15,770 nucleotides of DNA from DASPKW01 sp038244055 (GTDB lineage Bacteria; Planctomycetota; Phycisphaerae; Tepidisphaerales; Tepidisphaeraceae). The stretch is taken from contig JBBRTW010000129.1 of NCBI GenBank assembly GCA_038244055.1, forward strand, positions 1 through 15,770, in the 5' to 3' direction. Every line of letters begins with the position of its first letter. Position 1 is the stretch's first letter. Below the pieces are notes generated by a model. That model did not search any database. It was not told where the DNA came from and was given only the letters and a program-made list of their open reading frames with translations. This document shows, one piece after another, positions 12,643 through 15,770 of this stretch. The position numbers and the translations under genes are program-made.

Positions 12643-13573
12643 ACCCGTGCCCCGTCACGCGAATAAACACATCCTCCAATGTCGGGCTGCCCAGCGAAAC
12701 CGAGCGTATCCGCCCGGTCCCCGTGAAAGCCTCCACCAGCGGCGGGATGAACTCATGGGCGCGCGGCCGCTCGATGCGCAGGGTGTTATCGAGGATGGTC
12801 GCGGTGATATCGAATCGCTCCTTGATCGCGGCCGACAGCCCGGCCGGGTCGTCCGTAGACAGCGTGATCACATCCGCGCCGATCATCGCCTTGAGGGCGG
12901 CCGGCGTATCGCAGGCCGCCAATTTCCCCTGATCCATGATCGCCAGCCGATCGCAATGCTCGGCCTCATCCATGAGATGCGTCGTCACCAGAATCGTCAC
13001 GCCCTCCTCTTTTCGAATCTCCCGCAAATACCGCCAGAGATCGATCCGCGCCCCCGGGTCGAGCCCGGTGGATGGCTCATCGAGCAGCAGAATCCGCGGC
13101 CGCGGCAGCAGCCCCTTGGCCAGCTCCACCCGCCGCCGCATTCCTCCCGAAAACTGTCCGACCAGCTCTGTAGGCCGCTGATCCAGCCCCACCCGCCGCA
13201 GCATTTGATCGATTCGCGTTTCCAGCTCCGCCCCGCGCAGCCCATAGAGGTGCCCGTGATACCGCAAATTCTCGGCCACCGTGAGCTGCTTATCCAAAGA
13301 AGGCGATTGAAACACCACGCCAATGTTCCGGCGAATCGCGGGGAAGGATGAAGGTTGAAGGATGAGGGCTGAACCGGAGAAATCGAATGTGACCACCCCC
13401 TCCTGCGCCGCGATCAACGTCGAGAGAATTCGAAACAGCGTCGTCTTCCCCGATCCATTGGGCCCAAGAAACCCAAAGATTTCGCCCTGGGCGACATTGA
13501 AGGCGACATTGTGGAGCGCCGCGCGGTCGCCGTAGTGATGGGTAAGATTGGCGATAGAGATGAGAGGTGGCAA
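12587..13573 (-). CDS. ABC transporter ATP-binding protein (ABC-2/DrrA type)
   Basis: This encodes 328 residues. Walker A GPNGSGKTT (37-45), Q-loop Gln89 (GVVFQSPSLD), signature FSGGMRRRVELAKGL (141-155), Walker B ILLLDEP (161-167), D-loop TGLDP and H-loop His199 are all intact, so it should hydrolyse ATP. The C-terminal ~70 residues resemble the extension of DrrA-type exporters. Its membrane partner is absent: a convergent gene lies downstream and ctaB upstream. In related genomes such ATPases often sit in heme A/cytochrome oxidase clusters, so a role there is possible. The start is a TTG at 13573; an in-frame stop lies at 13589-13591 and no in-frame ATG lies between. Residues ~64-77 are encoded by a 7-bp repeat and are longer than usual. 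The substrate is unknown. Confidence 0.9.
   Translation of the reverse strand: MPPLISIANLTHHYGDRAALHNVAFNVAQGEIFGFLGPNGSGKTTLFRILSTLIAAQEGVVTFDFSGSALILQPSSFPAIRRNIGVVFQSPSLDKQLTVAENLRYHGHLYGLRGAELETRIDQMLRRVGLDQRPTELVGQFSGGMRRRVELAKGLLPRPRILLLDEPSTGLDPGARIDLWRYLREIRKEEGVTILVTTHLMDEAEHCDRLAIMDQGKLAACDTPAALKAMIGADVITLSTDDPAGLSAAIKERFDITATILDNTLRIERPRAHEFIPPLVEAFTGTGRIRSVSLGSPTLEDVFIRVTGHGFKDQLIAPEPSGGRGRRG
13341..13375. repeat. Heptanucleotide repeat (ATGAAGG-type) inside the ABC gene
   Basis: Five 7-bp units start at 13341: GGGAAGG, ATGAAGG, TTGAAGG, ATGAGGG, CTGAACC. On the coding strand they read CCTTCAT-like and are translated as part of SALILQPSSFP, between Walker A and the Q-loop of the ATPase. 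Confidence 0.7.
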
Positions 13574-13607
13574 TTCAATTCCATTCGATCAAAGGGCAGA
13601 GACTGCG

Positions 13608-13766
13608 GGGTGCCATGCTCAGACCCGCGGCGGTGGGGCGAAATAGTGGAGTGGTTTCCGCGGGGATAAGCATGCTCACGCAATCCGCGCCGGCATGCTT
13701 ATCCCCGCCGAGTTGGCCCGGTCGTCTATGAACGTCTTTCACGGCGGGCCTAAGCATGTGGCACCC
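13608..13766. repeat. Nested palindromic element between ctaB and the ABC gene
   Basis: The core is a perfect 16-bp inverted repeat, GCGGGGATAAGCATGC (13660-13675) and its complement (13693-13708), with a 17-base loop. Outside it lie imperfect inverted copies of GGGTGCC-ATGCT-AG-CCCGC, at 13608-13635 forward and 13740-13766 reversed. The whole looks like a REP- or MITE-like element. It fills most of the 273-base gap and ends about 35 bases before the start of the ABC gene. Its RNA would fold strongly and could attenuate or stabilise the ctaB-ABC transcript. Confidence 0.7.
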
Positions 13767-13811
13767 ACTCGTCCCCCTAATGGCGCCAAGCTTCCACCAC
13801 CACCTCGCCTT

Positions 13812-13838
13812 CGCACTCGCAACTCGCAACTCACAACT
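13812..13838. repeat. Heptanucleotide repeat (CGCAACT-type) next to the ctaB stop
   Basis: CGCACT (13812-13817, one base short), CGCAACT (13818-13824), CGCAACT (13825-13831) and CACAACT (13832-13838) form a 7-bp array ending eight bases from the 3' end of ctaB. It resembles the heptamer arrays elsewhere in the window in period but not in sequence. Confidence 0.7.
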
Positions 13839-13846
13839 AAACTCTC

Positions 13847-14926
13847 TCACCTCTTATCGATCATCAACGCCGCCAGCAGCAGCGGCAGATAAATGATCGA
13901 TGAGAAAAACAACTTCCACGCATCCAGCCGCGTTCGCGTCACCGCGCAATTGATGCAGAACGTGAAAAACGCCAAACTCAAAAGCGCCGCCGCCGTGAAA
14001 TACCCCATCCCGGCCATGTGCAGCGAGGCCGGGATCATGCTGATCGGCAACAGCGCCGCCCCGTAGAGCACGATCATCCGGCTGGTCATCGGAAGATTCT
14101 CCCCATCGACCACCGGCAGCATCTTAAAACCCCCGGCCGCGTAATCGCGCTTGTAGAGGATCGCGATCGCCAGGAAGTGCGGCATCTGCCAGATGAACAG
14201 AATCGCGAACAGCGCCAGCGCCTCCGGAGATAGCGCCCCCGTGGCTGCCGTCCACCCCATGGCCGGCGGAATCGCCCCCGGCACCGCCCCGATGATCGTG
14301 TTCAGCGAAGTCACCCGCTTGAGGGGCGTATAGATCAAAACGTAACTCGCCAGCGTCAGGAAACCGAGCAGCCCCGTCAGCGGGTTGACGAAACAGGCCA
14401 GCCAGCCGATGCCCACCATCCCGCACAGCGCCCCCATCCAGATCGCCTCGGCCTGCGAGATGCGCCCCGTCGGCAGCGGCCGATTCCGCGTCCGCGGCAT
14501 CAGCGCATCATACGATTTCTCCACGATCTGATTGATCACCGCCGCCGACGCCGCCGTCAGCGCCGTGCCGAAAAGCACGTGCAGCAGCGTCACCCAGTGC
14601 CCCGCGCCTTTGGGTGCCATGTAAAACCCCACCGCCGTCGTGCAAAGCACCAGGAAGTTCATCCGCGGCTTGGTCAATTCATAAAGATCCCGCACCCGCG
14701 ATGGCGTCGCACCCGGCTCGGCCTGAACCGCCTCAAACGCCTCCGCCGTAGTCGCCACTCCCCCGCCGCCATCATGTAGCACGGGCATCTTGCCCGTGAA
14801 CGCCGAAGCCCCCACCCCGCCGCCATCATGTAGCACGGGTATCTTGCCCGTGAACGCCGAAGCCCCCACCCCGGCGGTCGCGCCAAGCGAAGTCGTGAAG
14901 TTGGAAATGTCGGAAGCAGGTTTCAT
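13847..14926 (-). CDS. ctaB: Protoheme IX farnesyltransferase (heme O synthase) with repeat-bearing N-terminal extension
   Basis: This encodes 359 residues. It transfers a farnesyl group to heme B, making heme O for cytochrome oxidase, in the inner membrane (UbiA superfamily). Family sequence starts near residue 76 (RVRDLYELTKPR). The prenyl-diphosphate motif NQIVEKSYDALMPRTRNRPL is at 132-151, the conserved loop YTPLKR...NTIIGAVPGAIPPAMGW at ~199-225, and FIWQMPHFLAIAILYKRDY at 244-262, followed by GGFKMLP. Several hydrophobic segments follow to the C-terminus. The first ~75 residues are extra and include two 18-residue copies of VGASAFTGK(I/M)PVLHDGGG encoded by a duplicated palindromic repeat. 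The ATG at 14926 has no clear ribosome-binding site; an in-frame ATG at 14788 inside the repeat would remove most of the extension. It lies 146 bases downstream of ctaA, same strand. Confidence 0.94.
   Translation of the reverse strand: MKPASDISNFTTSLGATAGVGASAFTGKIPVLHDGGGVGASAFTGKMPVLHDGGGGVATTAEAFEAVQAEPGATPSRVRDLYELTKPRMNFLVLCTTAVGFYMAPKGAGHWVTLLHVLFGTALTAASAAVINQIVEKSYDALMPRTRNRPLPTGRISQAEAIWMGALCGMVGIGWLACFVNPLTGLLGFLTLASYVLIYTPLKRVTSLNTIIGAVPGAIPPAMGWTAATGALSPEALALFAILFIWQMPHFLAIAILYKRDYAAGGFKMLPVVDGENLPMTSRMIVLYGAALLPISMIPASLHMAGMGYFTAAALLSLAFFTFCINCAVTRTRLDAWKLFFSSIIYLPLLLAALMIDKR
14761..14868. repeat. Two 54-bp tandem copies of a palindromic repeat within ctaB
   Basis: The copies are 14761-14814 and 14815-14868, differing only at 14786 (C) versus 14840 (T). 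Each contains a palindrome, CACGGGCA-TCT-TGCCCGTG in the first copy (14780-14798) and the same with one G-T pair in the second (14834-14852). Because 54 is divisible by three, both are read in frame as 18-residue units. From memory, ACGGGCAAGATGCCCGT-type palindromes are common between genes in planctomycetes. Confidence 0.85.
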
Positions 14927-14967
14927 CGAATCACAATGTCATCGCTAACGTCAACATCAAAGCACGA

Positions 14968-15010
14968 ACGTCATCCTGAGGGAGCTTCAGGCGACCGAAG
15001 GATCTTGCCC
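14968..15010. repeat. GTCATCCTGAG...AAGGATCT dispersed-repeat element
   Basis: In the ctaA-ctaB gap the sequence begins ACGTCATCCTGAG and ends CGAAGGATCTTGCCC. ATCCT (14973-14977) is complementary to AGGAT (14999-15003), and inside it CCTGA (14975-14979) to TCAGG (14987-14991), giving a nested fold. It resembles a dispersed repeat I recall from several bacterial phyla. The rest of the 146-base gap shows nothing else. Confidence 0.5.
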
Positions 15011-15072
15011 AAACATCCAAGGCCCGCAAATCCTCTCGAATCATCCGCAGGCAATTCTTTTCAACAGCATTC

Positions 15073-15770
15073 TCAACCAGGACTCAATTGCTCCGCGCCG
15101 CGCGGCTGCACCTCAAAACCCCGACCAGCCTCTTCAAACGCCATTTCCCGCGGCCGCGAAGAATACAAGCGCATCGCCCGGATCGCCAGCACGAACGTCG
15201 TCGCCAGCAACAGCGCCCCCACCGCCACATGATAACTCGTGATATCCGCCGGCTTTTTCAACAGCACCGTCAACACGCCCAGCGTCAGTTGCGCCAGCAA
15301 CAGTACGAGCAGCACCACCGCCGGCCCGATCAACCCCGGCCGGCGATGCTTCCGAAAAACCTTCGTCAGCACGATCCCCAGAATAACCGTCACCAGCACC
15401 GCCCCCACCCGATGCCCAAACGCCAGCCAGACCTGGCCCACCGTCGGCCCGTCGAATGGCTGATCGTCCGTCTTATTCCAATCCGTCCAATCCGCCCCGA
15501 CCGCCTTGAACCAGGCCGTTGTCACCTCAGTCTGCCGCACCGGCGGAACCACGCGCCCCAGCGCCAGCGGCAGATCCGGAATCGCCAGCCCCGCCTGATA
15601 ATGCCGCATCGTCGCCCCCACGATCAACTGCAAATAGATTACAAAACACGCTGCCACCGCCCATCGAATCAACCCCCGCCCGGCCCCATCACCCTTCGCC
15701 CCGCCCCCATCCCCGCCCACTTCCCCGCCCACTTCCACACCCACTTCCACATTTGAAATTTGAAATTTGA
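15073..15770 (-). CDS. ctaA: Heme A synthase (COX15/CtaA), C-terminal half, cut by window edge
   Basis: This converts heme O to heme A, in the inner membrane. The visible part has four membrane segments: LIRWAVAACFVIYLQLIVGA, a segment with WLAFGHR, LIGPAVVLLVLLLAQLTLGV, and one with SYHVAVGALL. The GHR and SYH histidines match the heme ligands of the second half of CtaA, and QLIVGATMRHYQAGLAIPDLP matches the loop before them. The first half, with its Glu-x-x-His site, is missing, and the frame stays open to the right edge, so the gene continues beyond it; a GTG at 15750 is probably not the true start. The extracellular loop has no cysteine where Bacillus CtaA has a Cys pair. The segment upstream of the first helix is a 12-bp minisatellite rich in Gly, Val and Glu, probably an interhalf linker. 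ctaB follows after 146 bases. Confidence 0.88.
   Translation of the reverse strand, partial: KFQISNVEVGVEVGGEVGGDGGGAKGDGAGRGLIRWAVAACFVIYLQLIVGATMRHYQAGLAIPDLPLALGRVVPPVRQTEVTTAWFKAVGADWTDWNKTDDQPFDGPTVGQVWLAFGHRVGAVLVTVILGIVLTKVFRKHRRPGLIGPAVVLLVLLLAQLTLGVLTVLLKKPADITSYHVAVGALLLATTFVLAIRAMRLYSSRPREMAFEEAGRGFEVQPRGAEQLSPG
15691..15750. repeat. 12-bp minisatellite in the ctaA linker
   Basis: On the coding strand five 12-bp units run from 15750 to 15691: GTGGAAGTGGGT, GTGGAAGTGGGC, GGGGAAGTGGGC, GGGGATGGGGGC, GGGGCGAAGGGT. They decay in one direction and encode VEVG, VEVG, GEVG, GDGG, GAKG. Confidence 0.8.
15751..15770. repeat. Heptanucleotide repeat (ATTTGAA) at the right edge
   Basis: ATTTGAA, ATTTGAA and ATTTGA lie in tandem up to the window end. 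The array is AT-rich in an otherwise GC-rich gene and borders the 12-bp minisatellite. It probably continues past the edge. It contains no in-frame stop for ctaA. Confidence 0.65.

Noticed and set aside
15088..15756. A 222-codon plus-strand frame opposite ctaA
   Set aside because: It is His/Arg/Pro-rich without motifs and lies antisense to clear heme A synthase sequence.
1..15770. CRISPR array, rRNA or insertion sequence
   Set aside because: No regularly spaced direct repeats with unique spacers, no rRNA-like sequence and no transposase were seen.

Overview
The window looks like a chromosomal segment of a planctomycete, most likely of the class Phycisphaerae. This is inferred from high GC, a giant secreted protein ending in dockerin-like calcium loops plus a PEP-CTERM sorting signal, a ctaA-ctaB heme A locus, and many short interspersed repeats of kinds I associate with planctomycete genomes. 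No database search was possible.

Layout. Bases 1-293 hold no convincing gene, only a short 9-bp periodic repeat. Bases 294-10016 (minus strand) are one gene for a ~3240-residue exported protein built from about 17 autotransporter-type beta-strand repeats. It grew by at least two internal duplications and carries a C-terminal dockerin-like pair and a PEP-CTERM anchor, but no outer-membrane barrel. Upstream of it lie a candidate promoter and a tRNA-Gln(CUG) gene with its own promoter and terminator. Next is pgl (6-phosphogluconolactonase, minus strand), apparently leaderless. Divergent from it is a plus-strand pair: crcB (fluoride channel) and a two-domain DUF190 (PII-like) gene 13 bases downstream. 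That pair runs tail to tail, with a 56-bp coding overlap, into a minus-strand group ctaA (partial, at the right edge), ctaB and an ABC-transporter ATPase.

How the genes work together. ctaB (heme B to heme O) and ctaA (heme O to heme A) supply the heme of aa3-type cytochrome oxidase, so the organism is expected to respire aerobically. The ATPase that follows lacks its permease here. crcB exports fluoride, and the DUF190 protein is its likely regulatory companion. pgl serves the oxidative pentose phosphate pathway.

The most unusual aspect is repeat invasion of the cta locus. A palindromic repeat lies in frame, in two 54-bp copies, in the N-terminus of ctaB. A heptanucleotide array is translated inside the ABC ATPase. 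A 12-bp minisatellite is translated in ctaA. A ~160-bp nested palindrome and a further dispersed repeat occupy the two intergenic gaps. The giant surface protein and the fused DUF190 gene with an internal start site are the other points worth following up.
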